A stretch of DNA of 64,000 bases from Rudaea sp. (GTDB taxonomy: Bacteria; Pseudomonadota; Gammaproteobacteria; Xanthomonadales; Rhodanobacteraceae): positions 1-64,000 of the forward strand of contig JARLJU010000333.1 in assembly GCA_031291055.1 (NCBI GenBank). The letters run 5' to 3'. Within the stretch, counting starts at the first letter, position 1, and each line of letters opens with the position of its first letter. Below are positions 1 through 9,320 of the stretch, in pieces. The translations under genes and the position numbers were made by a program. The notes under the pieces were generated by a model that saw only the letters and a program-made list of their open reading frames with translations, did no database searches and had not been told where the DNA came from.

Positions 1-140
1 ATGCGTGCCCTCTTGTACGGAGACGTGCGCGGGTGTGTGGGTGTGTGCGCGTTCGTGCAAACGTGCGTTTGGAGAGCCTGAGCGCGCGAATGTGAGGAGG
101 GAGAGGTCGCGTGTGTGATAGTGCCCGCTGTGTCTCCCAG

Positions 141-2102
141 GTTCTCTCGCCCCTGGATGAGTTGGACTCCTTCGAGAACGCGCCACACCGCCTGGCCACC
201 CTGTCACGCTCCGCGGCATACGACGACCCGGTATTGCTTGTGCATCGCTTTGACCCGCGGGAGTTGGTGCGGCCAGCGTCGCCCCCCCGTCCCTTCTCTT
301 TCATTGTGCATACACCGCCCATGGGATGCGAGAGCCTGGAGTGGCGCATCACCCTGTCCTGCTCAGTGTGTGACGGCGACGCGCCGACGCAATGGCGGCC
401 CAAACGGCACCTTCTCCTCCGGGGCCCCTCAGCCTCCGCTATCAATCAAAATGAGGGAGAGACTCAGGGGACCACCAGCACGGCGGCAGCAGAGGGGAGT
501 CCCTTGCCCCCTGCTGTGGTCTCCGGTCCCTACCTGCAAGCAGTGGGCCCGACATCAGCACTGGTGGTGTGGCGCACCAGCACGCCGGATGAGGGCAGGG
601 TGACGGCCAGCACGCAGCGACACTCGGGGCTCCTCACCTTTCATCAGGCGTCACCCCCAGATGCCGCCTCGCTGGATGTCATCGTTGCCCTGACGGGCCT
701 GCACCCACACACCACGTACGCGTACCGCATGTGGGGCACTGCAGGGGAGCTGCTGCCGGGACAGGAGTTTCAGTTCACGACGCTGTGGGGGCCGTCTGAC
801 TCTCAGACTGCCCCAGTGCCTGATACTGCCGCGCAGCCCCCTCCGAGTCCGTCTGCACTGGCCAGCCTGCCCGTCAGACTGTTGTTGCTGGGCGATGTGG
901 GCACTGGCACGGGCAGCACCATTGTACCCGCCGTGCTATCCGCTGCGGCGTCCTTCGCTGCCAAGACCCTCACCGCTCCATCCGCCTTGGTGCTGTTGGG
1001 AGATCAAGGCTACGAGCATGGCGCGGACTCGGCATACACACTCAACCTGTTCCAGCCCCTACAGAGCCTGCTGGCCACCACGCCCATGTTCCCCGTGCCT
1101 GGCAATCGTGACGGCCTGCGCTCTGCCATTCTGCGCCATGGGCAGGAGACAGGGCCGTACTTTACACGCTTTTTTGCGCCGCGGGAGGGGGAAAGCGGCG
1201 GGCTGGCCAGTCACTCTGGCGTCTACTATGCGGTGGATGTGGGCGCCCTCCACCTCATCGTCCTTGACTCTGTGTTCAGTGACCGGAGTGCTGGCGGCGC
1301 CATGGCCAACTGGCTGCGTGCTGACCTGGCCGCCCTGAATGGCACACAGTGGCTGGTGGCGGTGTGGCATCACCCGCCATACTCCAAAGGCGGCACCGAC
1401 TCTGACTTTGATCGCACCGCCATAGAGATGCGGGAAACCTTCCTTCCCCTCCTCGAGGCGGCGGGGGTGGATGTCATCGTCTCCGGCCACGCCCACAACT
1501 ACGAGAGGTCCGTGCTGATTGATGGCGCGTACGGCAGCTCGGATGAGTTTGGGGACGGCAACGTTGTGGACGCCGGCCTGGGCGCGCCGCCTGACGTGCC
1601 CTACGTGAAGCCCCCTGGGCTCGTGGCGCACAAGGGCTGCGTCGCCGTCGTGGCGGGCTCCGCAGGCGACATCAACTACAAGAACTATGGCATGATGCAC
1701 CCCACGCACTTGAGGTTGGCGGGCGGGGCAGGCCGGCCCGCCCTCCTGAAGATGCACGGCCTCCTGGAGGCTGGCTCCTTCTTCATTGACGTGGACCCTG
1801 AGAACAGCACCCTCACGGGTACATTTGTGACTGCAAACGGTGACGTCGGTGACAGGTTTGCGATTGTGAAGCGGGCGGGGGCGCAGGAGGCAACCCGGGC
1901 ACAGTTAGCCAGCGTTAGTGCGTCAAGCCGCGGGCAGCTGCAGCGAGCGCAGTCACTGGTGCCTGTGGCCACCGGGGCGTGGAGTGAGTCGCTGTGGCTG
2001 GTCATCCTGCTGGCCATCGCGGTGCAGTTTGTGTGGAGCCTCTTCCTCGCCAAGCGCCGCAAGGGCGCCAAGGTGGAGCCGCCCGTAGACGAGCCTGTGT
2101 GA
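141..2102 (+). CDS. Purple acid phosphatase-like metallophosphoesterase with C-terminal membrane anchor (5' end incomplete)
   Basis: Eukaryotic gene. The frame is open from before position 111, but the only upstream initiator would be a GTG; a CTCCCAG acceptor ends at 140, so the exon probably begins at 141 and the true start lies upstream of the window. An FN3-like N domain (about residues 135-225 of the open frame) precedes a calcineurin-type phosphoesterase domain with GDVG, GDQGY, GNRD, HHPPY and GHAHNYER. These are the five metal-binding blocks of purple acid phosphatases, except that the usual GNH[D/E] reads GNRD, which keeps the metal-ligand Asn but loses the following His. A hydrophobic segment near the C-terminus followed by KRRKGAK looks like a single membrane anchor with a short cytoplasmic tail. 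By family the protein would hydrolyse phosphomonoesters outside the cell or in a vacuole; the substrate is unknown. Confidence 0.75.
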   Translation, partial: VLSPLDELDSFENAPHRLATLSRSAAYDDPVLLVHRFDPRELVRPASPPRPFSFIVHTPPMGCESLEWRITLSCSVCDGDAPTQWRPKRHLLLRGPSASAINQNEGETQGTTSTAAAEGSPLPPAVVSGPYLQAVGPTSALVVWRTSTPDEGRVTASTQRHSGLLTFHQASPPDAASLDVIVALTGLHPHTTYAYRMWGTAGELLPGQEFQFTTLWGPSDSQTAPVPDTAAQPPPSPSALASLPVRLLLLGDVGTGTGSTIVPAVLSAAASFAAKTLTAPSALVLLGDQGYEHGADSAYTLNLFQPLQSLLATTPMFPVPGNRDGLRSAILRHGQETGPYFTRFFAPREGESGGLASHSGVYYAVDVGALHLIVLDSVFSDRSAGGAMANWLRADLAALNGTQWLVAVWHHPPYSKGGTDSDFDRTAIEMRETFLPLLEAAGVDVIVSGHAHNYERSVLIDGAYGSSDEFGDGNVVDAGLGAPPDVPYVKPPGLVAHKGCVAVVAGSAGDINYKNYGMMHPTHLRLAGGAGRPALLKMHGLLEAGSFFIDVDPENSTLTGTFVTANGDVGDRFAIVKRAGAQEATRAQLASVSASSRGQLQRAQSLVPVATGAWSESLWLVILLAIAVQFVWSLFLAKRRKGAKVEPPVDEPV

Positions 2103-2227
2103 TTGTTCCCACCCCCTTTCGTGTGTATATCCCTCCGAAAATCCTCAATACTGGCATGCGTTTCCCCGTGTTCTGGGAGGTTTGAATTCAAATCCAGACG
2201 GCCAACGTCTCTCCAACTGTCGCAGCA

Positions 2228-2642
2228 ATGGCGGACACCGCCTCCTCTCTTGCCGCCGCCGCCGAGGCCTCCTTCTCCACCCTCCTGCACAGCACAGCGT
2301 CCCAAGTGTCAGAGATCAAGAACATGTGCGTGATGCGGGGCGCCGGCGCACTCGCGGCAGCCGATCTCAAGGCGTTGAACCAAAGGGCGGTGTCCGCGGA
2401 GGCCTCCCTGCTTGAGCTGTCCGTGTATGCGGAGGGCGAAGAGGAGAACATCAACACCCTGCAGGTGCGGGCCTCCCCTGCCTGAGGTCAGCCCACTTGT
2501 GGCATTTCCCTTGCAACATTCGCGTGTGTTTCTGCAGGCACTTGTGGACCAGGCCCGCGACCTGCGCGACGCGACGGCGTACATGAAGGGGCACCTGCCA
2601 TTTAACCTGCCACCCGCCGCTGCAGGCGCGCGAAGGGCGTAG
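2228..2642 (+). CDS. SKA1-like kinetochore protein N-terminal domain, two exons
   Basis: Exon 1 is 2228-2464 and exon 2 is 2538-2642; the 73-base intron has CAG|GTGCGG and TTCTGCAG| borders. The spliced product is 113 residues, starting at a Kozak-like GCAGCAATGG. The sequence is helical and matches the layout of the SKA1 N-terminus: an SEIKNMCVMRG segment near residue 27 (compare human GNIKKTLSLRN), a long heptad-rich helix, and a final YMKGHLPFNLP like the human LKENVPSHLP. SKA1 couples kinetochores to spindle microtubules. The C-terminal winged-helix microtubule-binding domain is absent, since a TAG stop follows soon after the helices. A TGTAA element at 2752-2756 could be the poly(A) signal. 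The assignment rests on pattern recognition without a search. Confidence 0.5.
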
Positions 2643-2751
2643 CAATCTGATGTCCCTGTGCACGGGCAGCTACGCCCACCACAGCACTCTCCCCCTTTCT
2701 CCCCGCAGTCTTTGTATCCTTCTCGTCTCGCCCATGGCCACATGAAACTCT

Positions 2752-2756
2752 TGTAA
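2752..2756 (+). promoter_or_regulatory. TGTAA poly(A)-type signal downstream of the SKA1-like gene
   Basis: TGTAA followed directly by an A run lies about 110 bases after the stop codon of the preceding gene. TGTAA is the usual poly(A) signal in green algae, so the match is suggestive, but a five-base word is weak evidence on its own. The rest of 2643-2918 is convergent 3'-flanking sequence in which I see no gene. Confidence 0.25.
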
Positions 2757-2918
2757 AAAAACTACCACGATGCAGCGGTTGCGCCCGCGAGCGTACAGTT
2801 CATTTGCCTGTCCCCTTGCTGCCGCACTGGCACGCAAGGACTAGTGACACAAGAAGGGGGCGGAAAGGGGAGACGTAAGGGATGGGGGGAAATGCACAAT
2901 GGAGGCGCGCGCCTCCTG

Positions 2919-5830
2919 TTACTGCTTGCTTGCTGCGGAGCCGAGCAGGGCCAGGTTCACCGGGCCTTGGATGCTCTCGAACAGGACGTCCATCTCCGCC
3001 TCGGTCAGCTCAAGGTCCATCTCCCACCCCAGGCCCAACAGGTTCGCATCGTCCTCGCACGCTGCTGCTTCGCTGCTGTAAGGCGGGGAGACGAGGGGTG
3101 GCAATCACGGGGTGAGCGTACGACGACACAGCAAGCAGTACGACAAAAATCATGCACACGCACACGAGGGCAAGGGAGGCAGTACCCGGTGGCGTGGGTG
3201 CCATCCCAGCTGATGCCATCTGCGGGGAACTCAACCTCGGTGGCAGAAGCTGGGCTGGGCGAGGGCAGCTGGCCGGGGCGGTGCTTTCTCAAGTAGAGGC
3301 CGGGGGGGAAGGGCATCACCGCACTCTCAAACGGCAGCAGGAAGTCGGGCCGCGTCGAGTTCTTCGCTACGATGTACGCCGCGATGGGGAACATCTGCGG
3401 GGTGGGGGGACACGGAAGGTGAGCACGCAGGGTGTGCTCACACGTACAAATGAGCGCGTGTGAGATAGCAAGTGTACATCTGCCCGCAATTGCTGCGAGC
3501 CTCACCTTGGTTTGGTACATGAGGAGGGAGCGGAGGGCAACGATTTCCGACACGTGTCCTTGGCGCCTGAGGGCCTCCATGGTGTGCACCGCGGCGTCAA
3601 TGACAGACAGGTCCAGCAGGGCGTCGGGGTCCGCGCAGCCAAAGGCGTCGGCTGCCTTGAGGCCCCACGCTATGCTGCCCGGCCTGTCTCCCGTCTTCAA
3701 ACAGTAGATGCAGCGGAAGGCGCACAGCGCGCCCTGGGGAGAGCGAGGGGAGAGGGGAGCCGAGTGAGGAGGAGTAAGGGGACGGGCGGGGGGAGCAAGG
3801 GGGGACAAAGGGAAAAGGATTACGCAGACACACGTGGGGCACGCACCCGTTGCTGCCAGGGGAGGACGCGGCCCTCTGCGGCGGCCTGGGAGAAGTAATT
3901 GTCCACAAACATTACAATCGTCTGCGCAAACGTCTTCCACTCCTCCGTGAACACGTCTGGAGACAAGGGGGAGAGGTCATGCACGCACACGCACACAACC
4001 GGACTTGCCCACTCTCTTCCGAAGGGAACACCACACCACACACAAAGTTGCACAGCGAAACACCAAGACGCGCAGTACACACACAAACACACACACACAC
4101 ACAGACACACCGAGACAGCGAAACGCCAGGACCCGCAGCACACACACACACACACACTCACAGCGACAGCGCGCTACATGCGTCACAGGGAGGGGGGGAC
4201 GCACTGAGGCGGTGTGTGGATGCGAGCGTGACGGCGGCGCTGACTTTGAGTTGCTCGAAGGGCAGGACGCGGGGCACGGTGTCAGAGGCCTTCATGGGCA
4301 CAGTGGGGTTAGGCTGCATCAGCATGCCCAACTCTGCCAGGTTCACCGACGCATGCTTGACGCGCACATTCATCACCTGCAATCAGAGAAAGGAGAACAC
4401 CGGGCGCGGACACTGTCACAACCACGCCGGGACAAAGCGGGCGCATGCATGCGCCACACATACGCACAGCGCGCCTTTCTTGATCGGCGGGACACACACA
4501 GATGCAATGAGCAGACACACGCAGGACACGTCGATCTGAACCGACACTCCCGCACGCGGGCCCACCTGGTTGTAAAACCTGACCCGGATGGCGACAGAGA
4601 CATCACTGGGGTCTGTGAGCACAAAGCCTCCTGGCCGCCTCTCCAGCTGCGCCACCACGTCTGCCGCCAGCTGGATGAAGGAGTGGAACGCCAGTTTGTG
4701 CATGAGATGCAGGTGCATCTCGCACAGCAGCATGAGGGCGCGCACGCCGTGGATGTCAGGATGCAGTAGCCTGTAAAGAGGGGAGTGGAGCAGGGTGAAC
4801 GCGCGCGGAACGGGGGAGGGGCGGGGAGGGCGGCACTCACACATCCTGCACCATCCCGCCCGCCCTTCGGAGATACTCTCCGCTCAACACGTACATCCTG
4901 CGCGCAGGCGCATAGCACACGCACATGAGCGCAGCACATGCGCATCCGGAGGGGCCGGGAGGGCGGCATACCCCTTAACCCACGCGCCGAATGCCATAAT
5001 GCCACACAGGGACATCACAAAGGCGCCGGTTGTGTCCACTGACACAACGGGAGCCGCCTCGCCACCCGCCAATGAGCTGCTGAACATGACACTTGCAAGA
5101 AAATCGTCGAATTCCGGGATCGGGCTGCGGGGAAGGGGGGAAAGCCAAACTATTGTTCTAGATCGAACCAACGCGAATTTCGCTGGCCCGCCGTACCTAT
5201 CGAACATGCTGATCTTGGCCGCGATTTTCTCATAGAAGATGTCCACAAACTCGGACTCCTGGGAGGAGGGGGAGGGGACAGCCGCCAGCGCAGCGGCAAC
5301 AAGGGTTGGCAGAGGGGAATGGATGCAAATGGGCTTCGGGAAGGGCAGGCCCTCACCTGCGGCAACAACTGGAGCACGGGATGCAGCGCCCGCGCCCTGG
5401 AGAAGTTGAATTGGCGCGCAAACACTGCCGCCTCGTGAGCAGCGGCGCCCGCTGGCAGGCGCTGCAGCTTCAGGCGGGCCCTGCCGCCCTCCGCCTCTCC
5501 GCCCCCTTCGAGCTCCTGCACCCGCCGCTGCAGCGCGATGTTCTCCTCTTCCAGCGACTGGGGAGTGGGGGCCGGTGGGGGCTGCGCAAGGGGGGGCGGG
5601 AGGTGGGCACGCGAACGACTACAGCACCCGATCTGCGGACGGCGGGCGGGGCGGGCCCCCACCGGTGACAACACTCGCTTCATCGCCTTCACAGGGTTGG
5701 GCTTCATCTCAATTTTCTCGAAGACGCAGGCCTCGCCGCGGCGGGTGCACGCTGAGCAGGGCGCGACACCTCCACATTTCACCCGCCTGCTCCTGCACAT
5801 GGAGCACGCCTCTGGACTCTGCGGGGGCAT
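2919..5830 (-). CDS. Zn(II)2Cys6 binuclear-cluster transcription factor, 11 exons
   Basis: Reconstructed exons on the minus strand are 5830-5663, 5557-5357, 5258-5197, 5124-4972, 4897-4841, 4770-4566, 4376-4205, 3956-3847, 3733-3506, 3394-3186 and 3075-2919. All introns are GT-AG, the phases match at every joint, and the total of 1722 nt encodes 573 residues. Exon 1 carries a perfect C-x2-C-x6-C-x5-C-x2-C-x6-C cluster with the basic SRRVK between cysteines 2 and 3; exon 2 begins with a coiled-coil-like segment (SLEEENIALQRRVQELEG), the usual dimerisation position. The middle is a largely helical region of unknown fold and the C-terminus is acidic (WEMDLELTEAEMD), a possible activation domain. 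Zn2Cys6 factors are mainly fungal but also occur in algae such as Nannochloropsis. The N-terminus is uncertain: the frame is open to an ATG at 5998, and a CCGCAG acceptor just inside the chosen start could mean an upstream exon. Confidence 0.7.
4079..4158. repeat. CA/GT microsatellite-rich intronic tract
   Basis: Alternating CA runs interrupted by CAGACA and CGAGACAGCG blocks lie between exons 7 and 8 of the minus-strand zinc-cluster gene. Such dinucleotide tracts are typical of eukaryotic intronic DNA; nothing like it appears in the bacterial part of the window. Confidence 0.7.
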
Positions 5831-6135
5831 GCAAGGCAGCACACAGCATGAGATGAAGGCGTGGGCCGGAACGGAGGAGGCAGGGAGGAGGCGGGGGGCG
5901 GCCCGTACGCGTCGTGGTTCCATGAGGGTTTTTTTCGAAGTGTGCCAGTGTCCCTGTTCCGGCACAGCCCAGGAGGGCCGGGGCAAGCGGCGACCCATTG
6001 CCCATTAAGCGCCTGCGGATGTGTGTGAGTGGGTGGACGCAGGCTGCGCCCCACTCAGCTGAGCATGCTTGGGAGCTGCGCAGGACCGCGGTGACCGAAC
6101 GAAAATCGCGATGATTTTGTAAGATTTCAACAGCA

Positions 6136-6234
6136 CCCCCCCCCCCCCCCCCCCCCCCCCCCACCCCCCCACCCCCCACAACGCCCCCCCCCCCCCCCCG
6201 CACGGGAGCGCCGCCCCCGCCCCCCCCCCCCCCC
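6136..6234. repeat. C-rich low-complexity tract at the eukaryote-bacterium junction
   Basis: About 100 bases consisting almost wholly of C, with isolated A and G interruptions and one short CACGGGAGCGCCG island. Left of it lies intron-type eukaryotic sequence; right of it, coding bacterial sequence starts in mid-gene. It is the point where two genomes are joined in this contig. The reverse strand can be read as a polyglycine protein, which I treat as meaningless. Confidence 0.9.
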
Positions 6235-6468
6235 ACCGCCCATGACGAAGCCGAAAAAACGCCGCCCGGCAATCGCCATCGTTGCCGGCGAACCATAGCG
6301 GTCAAGCAATTCCAGGACTTCGTGCGGGTCGCTCGGCGCGTCCGCGAGCTCCCCATCCAGCGCATCGAGCGCGGCGACAGCAGCCTGATCCGGCGCAGGC
6401 TTGCGTCGATCCAGGCCTTGCAGATAGGCGCTTGCGCGCGCAGCGGCATCTTGTAGCAGGGCATGCAT
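6235..6468 (-). CDS. PLP-dependent group II (aromatic amino acid/glutamate-type) decarboxylase, N-terminal fragment
   Basis: The first 78 residues of a group II pyridoxal-phosphate decarboxylase. The fragment ends in RYGSPATMAIAGRRFFGFVMGG, close to the family segment that normally continues GG(A/S)LPAALAANWLA. It stops at the C-rich tract, so the catalytic domain with the PLP lysine is missing from the contig. The start at 6468 is preceded by GGAGGG at good spacing; the in-frame ATG at 6510 lacks this. It follows rsmI on the same strand. The truncation is attributed to the assembly junction and not to a real pseudogene. Confidence 0.75.
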
Positions 6469-6522
6469 GGGAGACTTCCCTCCGTCGAGTGTGCTCACCT
6501 TACTCCGCATCGCGGCAACGCG

Positions 6523-7374
6523 TCAGCTCGCATCAGACGCGTTGCCCTGCGCATACAGTGCCTTGCGCGGCGCCCCGGTGATTTCAGCAGCTAGCTTCGC
6601 GGCACGGCTCGGTGGCAGTTCGCGGCGCAACAGCTCGAAAACGCGCATGCCCTCGGCCAGGCGCGCGGCGTCGCCCTCTTCAGCGGCGCCTGCGACCAGC
6701 ACCACGAATTCTCCGCGCTGCTGGTCGGTGTCGGTGCTCACGCGCTGCACGAGTTCTTGCAGTGGGCCATCGAGCACGGTTTCGAACAACTTGGTCAATT
6801 CGCGCGCGAGCACAGCCAGGCGCGCGGCACCGAAAACCTGCTCCATGTCACTCAGCGATTCGACTATGCGATGGCTGGATTCGTAGAAGATCAATGTGCG
6901 CGGATCGCGATCCAATTGCTGCAGACGCGCCCGGCGCGCCGCGGATTTTGCCGGCAGAAACCCTTCGAACACGAAACGGTCGCATGGCAATCCGGCCACC
7001 GACAGCGCTGCGATAGCGGCACAGGGACCGGCGATCGGGCTCACCACGATGCCGGCCTGGCGTGCAGCGTGCACGATGCGAAATCCCGGATCGCTGATCA
7101 GCGGCGTGCCGGCATCGCAGATCAGCGCAATCTGCGCGCCTTCAGCCATCCTGCGCACCAGCTCGCCGCTGACTTGCCGCTCGTTGTGCTCGTGCAGGGC
7201 GAGCGTGCGCGCGGCAATGCCGAAATGCTTCAGCAGTGAGGCACTGTGTCGCGTGTCCTCGCACGCGATCAGATCTGCTTGCCGCAACACCTGCTGCGCA
7301 CGCGGCGAAAAATCATCGAGATTGCCGATCGGCGTCGCCACCACCCACAGCCTGCCCGTCGTGTCCGGCGCCAT
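6523..7374 (-). CDS. rsmI: 16S rRNA (cytidine-1402) 2'-O-methyltransferase RsmI
   Basis: 283 residues, the usual length. The N-terminus carries the SAM-binding tetrapyrrole-methylase-type signature VATPIGNLDD, followed by CEDTRHSASLLKHF, ICDAGTPLISDPG and SPIAGPCAAIAALSVAGL, all diagnostic of RsmI. The enzyme 2'-O-methylates C1402 of 16S rRNA in the decoding centre. The gene is divergent from lpoA across a 98-base gap, the same rsmI/lpoA divergence seen in enterobacteria (yraL/yraM). Confidence 0.95.
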   Translation of the reverse strand: MAPDTTGRLWVVATPIGNLDDFSPRAQQVLRQADLIACEDTRHSASLLKHFGIAARTLALHEHNERQVSGELVRRMAEGAQIALICDAGTPLISDPGFRIVHAARQAGIVVSPIAGPCAAIAALSVAGLPCDRFVFEGFLPAKSAARRARLQQLDRDPRTLIFYESSHRIVESLSDMEQVFGAARLAVLARELTKLFETVLDGPLQELVQRVSTDTDQQRGEFVVLVAGAAEEGDAARLAEGMRVFELLRRELPPSRAAKLAAEITGAPRKALYAQGNASDAS

Positions 7375-7472
7375 CGCATTCTCCAGTGGTTGCCGCCTAG
7401 CTTACCGCGATGCGCGGGTCCGGGCCGCCCCAATCCGGTATCATTCACGCCAATCCGGTTCGAGATGCGGCC

Positions 7473-9320
7473 ATGAGTGTGTTCCGCCTGCCCCGCCCGC
7501 TGCTGCTGTTGCTGTGCGCAGTCCCAATGTGCGCATTGTTCACAAGTTGCGCGGAGATCGGCGTTTCCGGCAGTTCCCCCGAGGCACCCGAGGCCGCCAA
7601 CGCCGAGCAGGCCTACAGCCAGGGAGACTTCGACCGCGCGGCGCAGATGTTCCTTGAACTGGCCGATGCGCGCCCCGGCGAGCGCGCGCATTTGCGTCTG
7701 CGCGCCGCCGAAGCCTTGCATGAAAACGGCGAAGAGAATGCCGCCGCCCAAGCGCTGGACGGCATCAAGCAACGGCGGCTGGGCGACGAAGAGAACGTGC
7801 GCTATCGCTTGCTCGAAGCCGAAATCGCGCTCGCCCGGCAGGCGCCGGCTCGCGCTCTGGAACAACTGAACATCGCCGATGCCGACTTGCCGATGCCGCT
7901 GCGCCTGCGCCTGCTGGAGCTGCGCGCACGTGCCGAGGCCGCCAGCGGCGATGCCGCGGCGAGCGCACGCACGAGAGCCGCTCTCAACCGCTGGCTCGGC
8001 GGTGCCGACCGCGCCCAGAACGAAACCCAGCTCGTGGCCACGCTGCAAAAACTCGGCCCCGACGCACTCAAGCAACTGGCCGCCACGTTGCCGCCGGGCG
8101 ACGCGCTGCAGCCCTGGTTGAATCAGGCCCTGCGCAAGACCGGTCAGGCCTTGCCGCTGGTCGTGCTGCGGCCGAACCAGCCGGTCGGCACGCTGATGCC
8201 AGACCAGAACAACGACATGCAACGCGAAGGTTATCGTCCGGTCCATCTGATTGGATTGCTGCTGCCGGTCGATGGCGCGCTCAAGGGTGTGGCGCAGGCG
8301 GTGCGCGACGGATTTTTCGCCGCGCATTTTGCCGACAGGAATCCGCAACGCGCCGAAGTGCGCGTCTACGATTCCGGCGGCAGCGCGCAGGACGCTGTCG
8401 CCGCCTACGCCAAGGCCGTGGCCGACGGCGCCGACCATGTGGTCGGCCCACTCACGCGCGATGCCGTATCCGGAGTATTTGCCCAGGGCCATCTGACCGT
8501 TCCGGTGCTCGCATTGAACCAGCCCGAACACGGTGAGGCCCCACCGGCCGGCAGTGCCGCATTCGGCCTGGCGCCGGATACCGAGGCCGCGCAAGCGGCC
8601 GAACACATGATCGAACGCGGCATCACGCGTGCCGTCGTCATCACCGCCGCCGACGACTGGGCCGAACGCGCCGCGCTCGCCTTTCGCGCGCAGTATGAAA
8701 ACCACAACGGCCAGGTATTGAACGAAGCACGCCTGAGCGACGGCGAAGTGAATTTTTCCATAATGATCCATCAGGTGCTGGCCGGAGTCGCCACGAGCAA
8801 GGACGCGCCGGCGCTGCCTGGCGCCATCGCGCAACCCGGCGCTGCCGAGGGCGATACCGGCATCTTCATCAGCATGCGTCCGCAGCAGGCGCGACTGTTG
8901 TTGCCGCAGATCAAGCTGGCCGGTTATTCCGGCGTCCCGGTGTTCGCCACGTCGCATATCTATGCCGGCGATTACAATCCGGGCCTGGACCGCGATCTGG
9001 ACGGCGTGGAATTCTGCGATGCACCATGGCTGTTCGACGCTACGCCGGGCGTGCCCAAGCGCAGCGAACTGGCGCGTGCGCTCGATTCAGCGCACGGCGC
9101 CGGCGCACGCCTGTTCGCGATGGGTCTGGACGCCTATGCATTGCTGCCGTACCTGGAATGGCTCTCGCAGCACCGCGACAGCTATGTGACCGGCGCGACC
9201 GGCCAGCTGGCCGAAGACAATCTCGGCCGCATCCAGCGCCTGCTGATCTGGGCGCAATTCAGCAACGGCGCTGCACATCCGATCAACGGCGGTCTGTCGG
9301 TGAGCGCTGCGCCCCAGTGA
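7473..9320 (+). CDS. lpoA: Penicillin-binding protein activator LpoA (outer-membrane lipoprotein)
   Basis: 615 residues from the ATG at 7473, chosen because it yields a lipoprotein signal peptide with lipobox LFTSC. The N-terminal half is helical and TPR-like (tandem Ala/Glu-rich pairs), and the C-terminal half is a periplasmic-binding-protein-like domain (from about LIGLLLPVDGALKGVAQAV). LpoA spans the periplasm from the outer membrane and activates PBP1A peptidoglycan synthesis. The stop overlaps the GTG start of yraN by four bases, so the two are translationally coupled. Together with divergent rsmI and downstream yraN and dolP this matches the enterobacterial yra locus. Confidence 0.9.
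   Translation: MSVFRLPRPLLLLLCAVPMCALFTSCAEIGVSGSSPEAPEAANAEQAYSQGDFDRAAQMFLELADARPGERAHLRLRAAEALHENGEENAAAQALDGIKQRRLGDEENVRYRLLEAEIALARQAPARALEQLNIADADLPMPLRLRLLELRARAEAASGDAAASARTRAALNRWLGGADRAQNETQLVATLQKLGPDALKQLAATLPPGDALQPWLNQALRKTGQALPLVVLRPNQPVGTLMPDQNNDMQREGYRPVHLIGLLLPVDGALKGVAQAVRDGFFAAHFADRNPQRAEVRVYDSGGSAQDAVAAYAKAVADGADHVVGPLTRDAVSGVFAQGHLTVPVLALNQPEHGEAPPAGSAAFGLAPDTEAAQAAEHMIERGITRAVVITAADDWAERAALAFRAQYENHNGQVLNEARLSDGEVNFSIMIHQVLAGVATSKDAPALPGAIAQPGAAEGDTGIFISMRPQQARLLLPQIKLAGYSGVPVFATSHIYAGDYNPGLDRDLDGVEFCDAPWLFDATPGVPKRSELARALDSAHGAGARLFAMGLDAYALLPYLEWLSQHRDSYVTGATGQLAEDNLGRIQRLLIWAQFSNGAAHPINGGLSVSAAPQ

Noticed and set aside
111-140. GTG at 111 as start of the phosphatase
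   Set aside because: Eukaryotic genes rarely start at GTG and a good 3' splice site ends at 140, so an upstream exon is more likely.
1-6135. Horizontal transfer of eukaryotic genes into the bacterium
   Set aside because: Introns, microsatellites and noncoding flanks are intact and the boundary is a homopolymer tract that truncates a gene; an assembly chimera is simpler.
6127-6510. A glycine-rich protein readable on the minus strand through the C-rich tract
   Set aside because: The polyglycine part is only the translation of a homopolymer at the junction; real coding similarity ends at residue 78.
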